A stretch of 64,000 nucleotides of DNA, taken from assembly GCA_019925095.2 (NCBI GenBank), contig CM034401.1:12870338-12934337 (forward strand), in the 5' to 3' direction. Shown here in pieces: positions 33,618 to 44,060 of the stretch. The notes below the pieces were generated by a model that ran no database searches, had not been told where the DNA came from, and saw nothing but the letters and a program-made list of their open reading frames with translations. The first letter of the stretch is position 1, and the number at the start of each line of letters is the position of its first letter. Both the position numbers and the translations under genes were made by a program. The stretch is from Dendrolimus kikuchii (Eukaryota > Arthropoda > Insecta > Lepidoptera > Lasiocampidae).

Positions 33618-34326
33618 CTTTCTTTCACATTAACTTACATACAAGTGTACATATTATTTTGATAACACGCATGAGAGAAGCACAGATCACTCCAGCTTTG
33701 TATACATTGTTATTGGTCCATTTTTTACGCATTTCGCTCAGTCCCCGCGCTTATGCGAAGGGGAAAAAGTTAATCCATCACCGTCGAAGGCAGCGTGTCT
33801 CGTTAGCATAATGAATTAGTGCCTCTTGCCAGTTCGACGGCCGCTGCGATCACGTCATACTTGATTCAAGCGGCTAAGATTAAAACAAACTGTTCGTAAA
33901 ATTACCAATTTCCGAAGCGTCAACTTTCGAGTTTCCTTGCATTTGTTGCTTGTTTTCGATAGATTTTCAGGGCCTACTCTATACCCAGGGCTGCCAGGGG
34001 TGCGCGGCGCCCGGGTGCCTAGAAAGCATAAGTCAATTGACTTTAATAAAAAATACATTAAAGAAGAGTATTTCAAGACCTGACAAACAACATCCCCGCA
34101 GGACTGTACTATGTATGTATACACATTTAAAAAAGTCAACTCTCAATTAAATGTACTACATATTAGGGGAAACTATAGGTATTGTTGGCATCCTACTACA
34201 ATGATTGGCATCCTATTGTTTTCTTCAAAACATTAAGAATTCTATTTTTTTATTTTGTAGACATATAGTGATAATAATAATGTTATATTGCTAAAAAAAA
34301 ACAAGATTTTTTAATATATTGAATAC
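33618..34326. other. Non-coding stretch
   Basis: A short GC-rich word cluster at 33975-34020 (GGGGTGCGCGGCGCCCGGG) stands out. No gene seen. Confidence 0.35.
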
Positions 34327-34650
34327 CAGAGTTTACCCCGCGGCTACGCCGCGGGTCAATCTCTAATGCATGCTTCTTGTTTAAAGAGCAGGAGTTGTTA
34401 ATACAGGTTACATTGTAATTAATTTTTATGTTAATGCTATTTGCACTCGGAAGTTTAATTTCATTTTATATCGCAAACTATCCCATCTCCGGGCATGAAA
34501 AGTATTTATGTCCATTTTCGGTATTAAAACTACATTTACACAAAATTACAGCAAAACCGATCCAGTATTCCTAGTAGTTTTCCGTGAAAACTTAACGGAA
34601 AGACATATCGACTTACTGTCGCATTTTTTATAGACGATAAATTTTTACAT
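34327..34650 (-). mobile_element. Helitron-like fragment with 3' hairpin
   Basis: On the minus strand a strong GC stem (ACCCGCGGCGTAGCCGCGGG) lies just before an AACTCTGG end, where a Helitron would have CTAG. The opposite side carries TCTCCGGGCATGAAAAGTAT and CAGTATTCCTAGTAGTTTTC words shared with 35100-35300 and 36807-36897. The terminal CTAG is decayed. Confidence 0.4.
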
Positions 34651-34734
34651 CTCTATTGGTCTCATCCAAACTTTCATCCTCTATTTCAAATCGTTCTAGC
34701 TATATTTATCTATCCCCCGTCTATGACAACTACA

Positions 34735-35050
34735 TAAGTGACAAAAAGGACAAAAAGAACAAATCGGACAAATCGGACAAAAAGGACAAATCGGACAATT
34801 CGGATAAATCGGACAAAACGGGCAAACTGAACATATCGGACAAAAAGGACAAATCGGACAACTCGGACAAATCGAAAAACTCGGGCAGATCCACCACTCG
34901 GACAAATCGGTCACATCGGACAAAAACGGCAAATCGGAGAACTGTGACAAATCGGACAACTCAGACAAATCGGACAAATCGGACAACTCGGACATAAAGG
35001 ACAAATCGGACATAAAGGACAAATCAGACATAAAGGACAAATTGGATAAA
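34735..35050. repeat. 9-bp minisatellite (AAATCGGAC-type)
   Basis: About 35 imperfect tandem units of AAATCGGAC, with AAAAAGGAC, AACTCGGAC and CATAAAGGAC variants, fill the segment. Because the unit is a multiple of three, one + frame (KSDK/KKDK repeats, then TNRT) and one minus frame (DLS, CPICPF repeats) stay open for over 110 codons each. Neither looks like a gene. The array sits between two Helitron-like fragments. Confidence 0.85.
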
Positions 35051-35099
35051 GATGACCAAAATGACGAACATGGAAAATCAGAAAAAACCTATCTCACTT

Positions 35100-35300
35100 T
35101 TTGGGATAACCTGTACATAAATCTATCCAAAAATCTAACCCATTATCCGGGATAAAAGGTATCCCTTGTCCACCCTCGGTATTAAAATTACATATATACC
35201 GAATTTCAACGAAATAGGGGCCAGTACTTTTTCCGTAAAAGCATAACAAAAAGAAAGACAAATATATTTTTATCCCGGAAACTATCCCATTTTTCGAGAT
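35100..35300. repeat. Helitron-like repeat fragment
   Basis: The words TTATCCGGGATAAAAGGTAT, CACCCTCGGTATTAAAATTA and GGGGCCAGTACTTTTTCCG parallel 34490-34600. It appears to be the left half of a repeat broken by the TA array and mariner, with the right half at 36807-36897. Confidence 0.4.
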
Positions 35301-35315
35301 ATATACATACTATAT

Positions 35316-35339
35316 GCGAAAAGACTATTTCCCTAACCC

Positions 35340-35341
<2 letters not shown>
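35316..35341 (-). mobile_element. Orphan mariner terminal repeat
   Basis: ATGCGAAAAGACTATTTCCC is the exact inverse of the left terminus of the mariner at 35480, and the match extends about 10 bp outward (CATACTAT). No transposase follows on its outer side, so this is a solo end facing the full element across a TA array. Confidence 0.75.
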
Positions 35342-35390
<49 letters not shown>

Positions 35391-35395
35391 ATGTA

Positions 35396-35479
<84 letters not shown>
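35342..35479. repeat. (TA)n microsatellite with TGTA interruption
   Basis: Two long TA runs are separated by GTATGTGTGTATG at 35381-35393. The array is bounded on both sides by inverted mariner ends. TA-encoded YIYI ORFs are meaningless. Confidence 0.9.
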
Positions 35480-35482
<3 letters not shown>

Positions 35483-36759
35483 GGTTGGGGAAATAGTCTT
35501 TTCGCATATAGTATGTATGAACTTGTAATAAGATCTCTTTGGCTATACCATTCGTATCTGGCTGGTTTTGGTATCATTAAAAAGTTTTAATTTTAAAGAA
35601 GACAATTCCGAATTCAAATTAGGAAAATGTGTGATTTTCATTTGTTTTTCTTATTGTTAAAATGAGTGAATCTAATGAAGAAATTCGATAGAGTTTAAAA
35701 TTTTACTACAAAAAAGGTAAAAATGCAACTCAAGCCGCGAAAAAATTTTGTGATGTTTATGGACCTAATGCAGTATCTGTGAGAGTAGCGCAAATTTGGT
35801 TTAAGCGTTTTCAAACCGGAAATTTTGATATCAAAGATGCACGTCGCTCTGGTCGCCCTGTTACGGAAAAAACTTATGCCATTTTTGAAAAAGTGGAGCA
35901 AGATAGGCATATTAGTAGTTACGACGTAGCTGGAGAACTGGGAATTGACCACAAAACGATTTTGGCGCATTTGTAAAAAGCTGAGTACACAAAAAAGCTC
36001 GATATTTGGGTGCCTCATGAGCTCACTGAAAGAAACCTAATGAACCGTGTACTCATTTGTAATTCTTTATTACGACGTAATGAAAACGAACCATTTTTGA
36101 AGAAGCTGATAACTGGTGATGAAAAGTGGATCACGTACGACAAGAACGTGCTAAAAAGATTGTGGTCAAAGGCCGGTCAGGCTTCACAGACTGTGGCGAA
36201 CCCGGGTTAACTCGCAACAAGGTGATGCTGTGGGTATGGTGGGATTGGAAGGGCATTATTCATTATGAGCTGTTACCGCCAGGCAGGACCATCGATTCAG
36301 AACTGTACTACGAACAACTGATGAGATTAAAGCCAAAAGTTGAGAGAAAGCGGCCGGAATTAATCAACAGAAGGGGTGTGGTTTTTCACCATGATAACGC
36401 TAGACCTCACACATCTTTAGCCATTGAGCAAAAATTACGAGAGTTTGACTGGGAGGTCTTAATGCATCCGCCGTATAGTCCTGACCTCGCACCTTCTGAT
36501 TTTCACCTGTATCGGTCTCTGCAGAAATCCTTAGGCAGTGTCTGGTTAACATCACGAGAAGACTGCCAAAACCACTTGTCGCACTTTTTTGATCAGAAGT
36601 CCCAAAATTTTTAAAGCAATGGGATCACGTCCCTACCTACAAGATGGCAAAAAGTTATCCAACAAAATGGCACCTACAGACTTTAGTCAAATGTAAATAA
36701 ACTTTATAAAAAAACCTTTTGAATTTTTATATAAAATGCGAAGAAGCTTTTTCCCTAAC

Positions 36760-36763
<4 letters not shown>
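35480..36763 (+). mobile_element. Mariner transposon, nearly full length, inactive
   Basis: Left end ATAGGTTGGGGAAATAGTCT and right end (inverse) TTAGGTTAGGGAAAAAGCTT form imperfect terminal inverted repeats of about 28 bp. They are bounded by TA dinucleotides as expected for mariner target duplication. The length of 1284 bp equals the usual mariner size (about 1.3 kb). Both ends sit directly in TA arrays. Confidence 0.88.
35662..36686 (+). pseudogene. Mariner transposase, broken
   Basis: The frame starts MSESNEEIR at 35662 and reads KFYYKKGKNATQAAKKF, then the helix-turn-helix region ending RSGRPVTEK, then WVPHELTERN, LITGDEKWITYD (first catalytic Asp), HHDNARPH (second) and PPYSPDLAPSDFHL (third). 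This is the DD34D pattern of mariner transposases, which cut and paste DNA at TA. It is dead: a TAG at codon 10, a TAA after ILAHL near 35975, a 1-bp deletion near 36200 that shifts the frame, and a TAA after QKSQNF near 36614 before the C-terminal TRWQKVIQQNGTY. All three Asp codons survive, so loss is by stops and frameshift. Confidence 0.88.

Positions 36764-36806
<43 letters not shown>
36764..36806. repeat. (TA)n microsatellite
   Basis: About 21 TA units directly follow the right mariner end. Confidence 0.9.
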
Positions 36807-36897
36807 TGAGTTTCAGCCAAATCGGTCCAGTAGTTTTTACGTGAAAACGGAACAGACAGACAGACAGAGTTACTTTCGCATTTATAATATTAATAAG
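36807..36897 (-). mobile_element. Helitron-like 5' fragment
   Basis: The + strand reads AGCCAAATCGGTCCAGTAGT, an (ACAG)n-like run and TTTCGCATTTATAATATTAA then AAGGAT. In reverse this is a TCCTTATTAATATTATAAAT start, an abundant lepidopteran repeat start (recall). Confidence 0.5.
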
Positions 36898-37072
36898 GAT
36901 AGGGTTATCGGGTGCCAGTCATTAGGTGGGGTTTTTATGAATAATAAAACATTAACGGTTTTATTCATATTGAGTTAGTTTAGTCTTATAGTGTTCTTTA
37001 AGAACCTTAAAGAAGCGTTCAAACTTACTTTAACTCAATATAAGATCATATGAATTTCTACAAATATATTTG

Positions 37073-37332
37073 ATAGCTTCTGCCCGCGACTTCGTCCGCG
37101 TGGAATAGTTTAAAAAAAGTAAGTTAAAAAAAAACCCCGATTTTGAAACATTCTTGCTGCTCCGCTCCTATTGATCTTAGCGTGATGATATATATATAGC
37201 CTTATAGCCTTTCTCGATAAATGGGCTATTTAACACTGAAAGAATTTTTCAAATCAGACCAGTAGTTCCTGAGATTAGCGCATTTAAGCAAACAAACAAA
37301 CAAACTCTTCAGCTTTATATATTAGTATAAGA
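37073..37332 (-). mobile_element. Helitron-like element
   Basis: On the minus strand it begins A|TCTTATACTAATATATAAAG and ends near GTCGCGGGCAGAAGCTAT, with CTAG decayed to CTAT. The body contains CGCTCCTATTGATCTTAGCG and TTTCTCGATAAATGGGCTAT, typical of a common lepidopteran repeat (recall). Confidence 0.55.
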
Positions 37333-39226
37333 TATGCTGAAATAGTAAAACATTTTATTATTCAGATAATGATTTTTGTATGTATGAGTATTTAACAATG
37401 ATTAAATGTAATTTGTAGTGTACTATTGTAAAATTAGTGTTACTACTAAACAAATTTTGCAGAATCAACATTCTGAAAAATTAGCGTAAGTCGATTTTGG
37501 AAAATTGTTCTCAGTTAGTCTGGAAAATTAGTGTCAGTTAAATCTGAAAAATTAGCGTTATTTGTCGCTGTACATTGTCAAATAGCATCAGAGATTAACA
37601 TCACCAGCCTGTGGTTGGTTAAATGTTCATATTACTTTGCATGTTCCATTTGCTTAAAAATTGCATAACAACATCCATCTAGAAGTTCCTACGCATTTCA
37701 TATTGTTCTGCTCTGTGTCCTGATACTTTGTTGACCATTTCTAATTTTATTTTATGTAGACTACCAGAAGAAAAACTGTAAATAACTTTCAGTTAAACTG
37801 GACAGAAAAGATTATAACATAGACAATCTGAAAAGTGTTGAAAACTTTAACTACTAATATAAGCTCAGAAACATCTACATACTAGAACTCTCAATTTCAG
37901 AGTTACTGCCAGCACACTCCAAATATTTCTCAGTTGCAAATATTTATACATTGATATTCAGATTTCCTCTTTATGTCTGCCTACACTATAGTCGACGCAT
38001 TTTAAACTGAGACGTCTGGCAATAAATGTTACTGACAGAAGGAATGTGAACACAATGCAACCCGTTATCGATACTTAGCTACCTGCGCACGCGGGGTCGA
38101 TCCGTCATCGTTACCTTCATTGGTTTACTCTGATTGGTTGTTACGAGTAAGGGTTGTTGTTTTTCTATAAATATAATATTTTTTGTTATGACACTCATTC
38201 CATTACTTACGATTCGTTATGCAATACACACAATGGAGAATTTATTTCCTAACATGGTTTACCTAACATATTGATCATACCTATCCCATTATCGATATAC
38301 ACTTCTACAATTCTTACGCACATCACTACACCTCTCCATAAGACCCGTAAGTGCGAGAGAGACAGACAGATAATATGATCTATGACCCGAAGCCTCAGTT
38401 CATAATGCGTTGACTATAGCATATTATGATTATTAAAACAATATGTTTATTAGGCCATAAAAACTGTCCAAGATATCCATGATCTTTGCCAGGATCCTAA
38501 TCCACTTCATTTTAATAAAATGTGAGTATCATAGGCACAAATAAATTAAAAAAATAAAAACAAAAATATATGATTTTTGTTCTTAAAGAGACTTCTTTAA
38601 TCTTCAAAACAAAACTTACTGGTGAAAAATAGTTTAATATAACAGTAATTTTGATAGTTAAATCCATACAATGTTTACTTTACTTTTTGATTATTAATAA
38701 GCAAGTAAAACACAAATATTTATATTAAAAATAGTTTTATTAATTATAAATATAGCACCTATAGTACAAAACAAAATTTACATCTAATTTAATTTTTCCA
38801 GAAATGATTGAGTCTGATCTATAATCAGGCCTCATCCATTCATCATTGTATAACATGTTTTGTTTGAGAATGAATTCTAAATTTATGTACAGGCTGGTTT
38901 ACCTTGATCCAGCCACTGACTTGGGAGGCGAACTGACTTTAAAATATTCAATGAGGAATGTTGAAGTCAATCAGACAGTAGCACTGTACTGACTTCAAAT
39001 CAATATACACAATGCCAGTATGAGGTCGACACTGGTTTTCTTCGAATTTGAAGTCACTACTTGGGTCAATATGAATCAGGTTTTACACTACACATCTCTT
39101 TATGGCTACCCTTATTTATATTGTGCAATAGTCATTTTTTCATATAAAATCAGTGATTGTGCAACAATTTAATTCTAAAGCTAATCTGGATAAGCCATAT
39201 ATTCTGACTCATAATCATAGACATGA
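37333..39226. other. Non-coding stretch
   Basis: At 37465-37560 the word (C/T)TGAAAAATTAG(C/T)GT recurs three or four times as a loose ~35-bp tandem. Otherwise I see no gene in 1.9 kb. Confidence 0.4.
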
Positions 39227-40310
39227 TTGGATTGGCAGCTAAGTGATTGTTTTGTAACTATTATAAATTTTGAATTTTCAATCCATGAGGATTTTAAATA
39301 AGAATGAAAATTCAAAGTTTTTGCTTGAAAATATAACTTTATTCAATTAGGTACTATTCATTTTTGTCTATAACCTTTTGCCATCATTCAAATTGTGTCA
39401 TAATTCCACATTCATAAATTTTCTGATCTTTGCTACTAAAAAACACTGAACTAAGTAGGTTTTGACATCATTTGTGTCATTAAATTTTTTACCAGTGATT
39501 GAATTCAAACTTGAATTGCACTACTAAGTTTGGAGAGTTGTTCAACATACATGATTGAATCAATTATTTGGTTGTTTGCTAAAAGTTTGAAGCGAAGAAT
39601 TTCTTTATAGTCCCACCGGACTGACAGTATAATCATTTTTTGGTGATTTATTCAGATTAATGTTGTTATAAACTACCCACTTCTCATCACCACTAATAAG
39701 CCTTTTCAGAAATGGATCAATTTCATTGTGTTTCAGATGAAAATGCTAATATGTTTCACCAAATAATTTTCCTTAAGCTGGTGAGGGGATACATAGATTG
39801 AGTTTCTTGACATAGCTAAGCTTTTATTTTGTTTTTAATGCATGCATGCGAGACATTGAGCTTCTTTGCATTATAAATTGTTTTACTATGACAATCTAAA
39901 TTGATAATTGCCTTGATACGAGTCTCATCAACTTCAATTGGACAACCAGAAGTCCAAGCATTTCCAATGAAAAATCACTGAAACAAAATCCTACAAACCA
40001 ATTTTGACACTTCCTTGCTTTCAAGGCTTCATTCCCATATATGACACATAACTTCTTGTATGCTTGTGATGTATTCTTGCCTTTTTAGAAATAATACAAT
40101 AAAATATGTCCGAAGTACATGTCTCGTTCTTCTATTTTTAAATTGAGATAAAAACAAAACTAATCACTGTAATTGTTTTACTAAATGAAAGGTAGAAGTC
40201 CAAACAATAAAAGAAATATAGGTTAGGTACTTTGAACATGTTACCGAAACTAAAAAAAGCGTAAAATCTATCTGTCGATAAAATCCGTAATCACTTAGTT
40301 GCCAACCCAA
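39227..40310 (-). mobile_element. Mariner transposon with internal deletion, both ends kept
   Basis: The minus-strand left end TTGGGTTGGCAACTAAGTGA (from 40310) and the other end TTGGATTGGCAGCTAAGTGA (from 39227) form terminal inverted repeats. A TA follows 40310. Total length is 1084 bp, about 200 bp short of a full mariner, which agrees with the catalytic-core deletion described for its transposase. This lineage differs in termini and protein from the element at 35480. Confidence 0.85.
39345..40125 (-). pseudogene. Mariner transposase with catalytic core deleted
   Basis: Minus-strand pieces read KGKNTSQAYKKLCVIYGNEA and CQNWF (helix-turn-helix region), later HNEIDPFLKRLISGDEKWVV (first catalytic Asp region), then IDSIMYVEQLSKLSSAI, and after a gap GKKFNDTNDVKTYLVQ and MMAKGY-type C-terminal text. 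Between the last two the HxDNARPH and PPYSPDLAPSD segments are absent, so the second and third Asp are gone. Several frameshifts and stops are also present. Confidence 0.8.
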
Positions 40311-41164
40311 TAGTTACATTCAAAGTGTGCTCGTTTTCTTTTTCTGTCTTACTTTTACACACTGCTATATCTAATCAGGATTGCATGATTGAGCTACGCA
40401 CTTTTGGACTTTAGGTGCCTGTCAGATCTTCATGCAAAAATCATTCTAATGCCTTCTGCATATCCAGTTATGGGAAATGCGGAAACTTATTATTCTCTCT
40501 CCTAAATTCTTTGTAACAATGCGAAGGATAAAATACAGCTTAAGATAGTCTTGGATTGTAGGTTTATACTAGGTTGTAAGGTTTTATGACTACATATACT
40601 CACTGTAAGTTAAAATTTATTATTCTAAACCAAAAATTGATATTCACACCTTTGATTTCCTGATTACTTCTTTATACTTCCCCCGAATGTCTGTATGAGA
40701 AAAATATTTAAGTAAATCACTTATTTTAGTTTAGTAAACGTTTTAAGAAATATTATAATAAATAACATTTAAATGTATTTTATTTCGCGATTTCTTCCGT
40801 TTGTTTTGTTTACAATTTACTTTGACATTGGGAGCTCCAACGATATATGTTATTATCACTGATATTATTGACACTGACAGTCACCGTCGTCATTGTTACT
40901 TAATTCGCTATAACGGCAAGTAAAGAAACTGAGCTTCTACAGGCTAACCAGATGTATTAAATTTTACTCAGAAGTAGGGAACTACGCAATGTGGAAATTT
41001 CTAAAATGGGACACGTGTTTTTTTTTTACAAATTGCTACAAAGGAAGTTTTTGTAGCAAAGTGTAGGGCCATATTTCACTGAACAGCTTAGATTTAAAAA
41101 AAATTTAATTCATGATTAAAAATGATTAATATCCCTCTATCGATTTAATCAATGTTATAAATAC
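40311..41164. other. Non-coding stretch
   Basis: No gene or clear repeat. Confidence 0.4.
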
Positions 41165-41400
41165 ATTTCAACCGACTTTCAAAAGGAGGATGTTCTTAAT
41201 TCGTTTGTGGTTTTTTTGTGTTTTACGAGATTACGTAAATTTTGGACCGATTTTCAAAGTTTTTATTTTATTCGTAAGTATATACTCCCGAGGTGGTCAC
41301 ATGGTCACCAAGTCAGGATTTGATGAGTAGATGTTAGGGATATCGAAAGTAACCCTTATTAAAAAACGCCGAGTGCCTACATTGTAACGTTTAATTTAAA
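41165..41400. repeat. Dispersed repeat, family I
   Basis: AACCGACTTTCAAAAGGAGGA, TTTTGGACCGATTTTCAAAG and CGTAAGTATATACTCCCGAGG recur at 42700-43250. The ACCGACTTCAAAAAGGAGGA-type start is common in lepidopteran genomes (recall). Class unknown. Confidence 0.5.
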
Positions 41401-41856
41401 AATAAATAAAACGCGAGCAAAATAAGATTAGAAAAATGAGTTCATTTATAACTATTATTTTTTTTAAAGAAAATAAGAAGGTAACAAGTGGGTTCTTGCC
41501 AAACAAAAAATAGTTTCCCTGGCTAGTCTTAGAATAGGTACCGCACTCCCCTTAGAATCCTTGCAGTATGCTGCAGTCCTTATTCGCAACTCCTAATACA
41601 CGAGACTCAGACACATCGACGGAGTAGATTTTGGAGAGAGTGGGAGGTGTTTGCTTCCAACCAAATTCTTGAAACCGCGCAATCAAGTCGAGCTCTGTGA
41701 ATGTTTTACTATGCTCTTCTTAGCCACTTGGATTGTCAGCAGCAAAACGAAGAAAAAAGTAAAGCTCATCTACAGGAAGAGATTGGGACCTACTCACTAA
41801 GTGGGTTTTCTAGGCGTTGAGACAATCCAAGCGTACAATATAAGGTCAGCAATAAA
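41401..41856. other. Non-coding stretch
   Basis: Nothing recognised. Confidence 0.4.
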
Positions 41857-41980
41857 CATACATACATACATACATACATAACTTCACGCCAGTTCCCTTG
41901 CGGGGTGGGCACGAACAACAGAGCGCCATTTAGGCTTATTCTTACACACCTCACTTGCTTCTTCGACATTCATAACTTTT
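41857..41980 (-). mobile_element. 5'-truncated LINE tail with 12-bp target-site duplication, family F
   Basis: GTCAGCAATAAA occurs at 41845-41856 and 41981-41992. The 124 bp between encodes, on the minus strand, MNVEEASEVCKNKPKW and RAHPARELA with a stop, followed by six (TGTA) units as the 3' tail. Confidence 0.82.
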
Positions 41981-41992
41981 GTCAGCAATAAA

Positions 41993-42699
41993 TAGTATAG
42001 AAATATCGAATGTAATGGTTAAAATTGTATGCTTAAGTTTATAACAGTTTTTCTGCATTCTATAAAACAAGATAGAAGAATTTTATGTAACAAACAAATA
42101 TTTAAGTGTTTAAAAAAAACATTACTACACACACTACAATACATATAAAACTACATAGGCTATTTAACTACTAAATATTTTAATACAATTTCAAATCACT
42201 GCTAAAGACCGTTCTTTAAACCCCAATAAAGAGAAAAAAAAAATATTACATAACTTACCCAGTATGGGAATAATAAGCACTTATTTTAACAAGAATATAA
42301 ATAACATTTACAAGTTTAGCTTTTATTTAGTAACTAAGATATATAACAAAATATATAACAGTCAAATACGCAATCTCATCTATGAGCCAGCCCAAAAATG
42401 CTTTTTGCCTGCCCTACCGTCATTCAGTCGTCTTTTTTGTATACCTTGAGACGTTCCTTACGTGTAAAAATTATTGTATGACATTATGGTATTTATGGTA
42501 GGGGACTTTTTTAAATTAGGTTATATATTATTTTTAATTGATATTCATATATTTTAATTTTAATTATATGTATAATTTTATTTTAAATATTTATAGTTTT
42601 AATTATATATAATAAGTAAACCACGATTGTGAATAGTTGTTACAACATTCTTCGAAAAAAAAAGCTTGTATACGCGTGCCAGTATTACATTTTCTACAG
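41993..42699. other. AT-rich non-coding stretch
   Basis: No gene seen. Confidence 0.4.
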
Positions 42700-43250
42700 G
42701 CACTTAATTTTTTAGTATGCATGTTACGCGATTTCTCCGTCAATTGTGCACCGATTTTAAATTCTATTTTTTTTCCTTAGAGTATACTACCAAGATGGTC
42801 TCATAGTTACCAAATCAGGGTCTGATAAGGGATTCCCAGGGAATTCGAAGGAATCCCTCGAAAATTGTTAACCGACTTCTTTGATACACGGTATCTCCTA
42901 AAGTGTGGACCGATTTTCAAAGTTTTTTTATTAGTAAGTATATACTCCCAAGGCGGTTTATGGTCATCAACTCAGGAGCTCATGGGTGGATTACTAAGAA
43001 ATAAAAAGGAACCCGTGCTACACGAGCATTTACACCAGAGAGTGAGTGAGATAACAACCTTGTATACTCGTGCTAGTAGTACAATTTCTACAGGCGCTTA
43101 ATATATTATTTCTAAAGCTATTAAGTATCTGCGCAACTAAAATTAAAAAATATTCTATTTTTTACAAAAACAAAACCGGCTTCAATTTAAAAAAAAACAT
43201 AAAATAAATACTTAACTACTTTCTGGAACATCTTGAAGTCGGTTTCAAGT
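42700..43250. repeat. Dispersed repeat, family I (longer copy)
   Basis: It has two tandem-like sections, each with CCGATTTT, AGTATATACTCCCAAGG or AGTATACTACCAAGATGG and a GGTCAT/ATAGTTACCAA word. It ends with GAAGTCGGTTTCAAGTAAG, inverse in sense to its ACCGACTTC word, suggesting inverted termini. Confidence 0.45.
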
Positions 43251-43563
43251 AAGATATAAAAAAAAACAACAACAAATGTGCAAAATATGGTAACTTTTGT
43301 TTTACTTCGCACCGACCTTATACATTATATATAATTATATTTTTTTGCTTTTTAGATTGAATACTGTTTTGTTTTTGTCAAAAAAAAACCAGTTGCTCCT
43401 ATTATATTATTTTACTCTGTGAGTCGTGATTACGAAAGATAAAGATATCACGTTATGTGTAATTATCCTCAAAACTTTAGAAAATAGTATGAAAATTCAT
43501 ATTAGGCCTTGGTAAAAAAATAAAGTGGTACGTGTTTCGCCGTTACAGTTGCGTGTTTACTTT

Positions 43564-43611
43564 TTTATATAAATAAAAGGATAAATGTGGATAAAGTCGC
43601 AAGTAACAGCT
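43564..43611 (+). mobile_element. Internally deleted Helitron-like remnant
   Basis: A TATATAAATAAAAGG start is joined after only ~30 bp to AAGTCGCAAGTAACAGCTAG|T, a typical 3' end. Confidence 0.4.
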
Positions 43612-43689
43612 AGTTTAATATAACTTATCCTTGTGTTAAATATGTCAATGTAAGACTGGATGTGTTATAAATCATGATTAGGTTGAGAT

Positions 43690-44060
43690 GTCGACAGAAA
43701 GGGGAAGTAGCAGTTCCGGCGTGTGAAGTTTAATTCAGTCGCGATAAGATGTAGCGTGATGTTGGTGCGTGCGTCACAGCGTCCGCAGGTGTCCGTAGCT
43801 ATTTACCGCCCTAGTTATTCGAGTGCCGCACGGAGCGCTGTGGGGCCTCGGGCTCAACCTCGAGGCGCCGTGGGGCCTGTGGGGGCGTACGGAGCCCCAT
43901 GCTTATGGATCGGGGGGCGCGACCAGTGAGTACCGAAGTGCCGGCTCGGGCGGACGCCTCGCACTCAACCCTGTCGCTGGCCAAACGAGACGCAAAATAC
44001 CCACACGACGTGGTTAGACAGAGACGCGGCACACCGGCCTCCATTTCAACAGGTCGTTAT
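43690..44060 (+). promoter_or_regulatory. CpG-rich island, candidate 5' UTR exon
   Basis: This GC- and CG-rich block has an insect-like initiator word (TTCAGTCG) at 43734 and, 190 bp later, GCGCGACCA|GTGAGTACC, a good donor sequence at 43926. No repeat similarity is visible. Together these suggest a non-coding first exon on the + strand that could splice toward the signal-peptide exon at 58134. That link is inference, and ORFs on both strands reflect GC content. A promoter on the minus strand is equally possible. Confidence 0.4.

Noticed and set aside
34656..35040. Repetitive KSDK-type protein gene
   Set aside because: Derived from a 9-bp minisatellite. The opposite strand is equally open.
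35314..35590. Protein genes with long YIYIYI runs
   Set aside because: They are translations of TA microsatellites, open on both strands.
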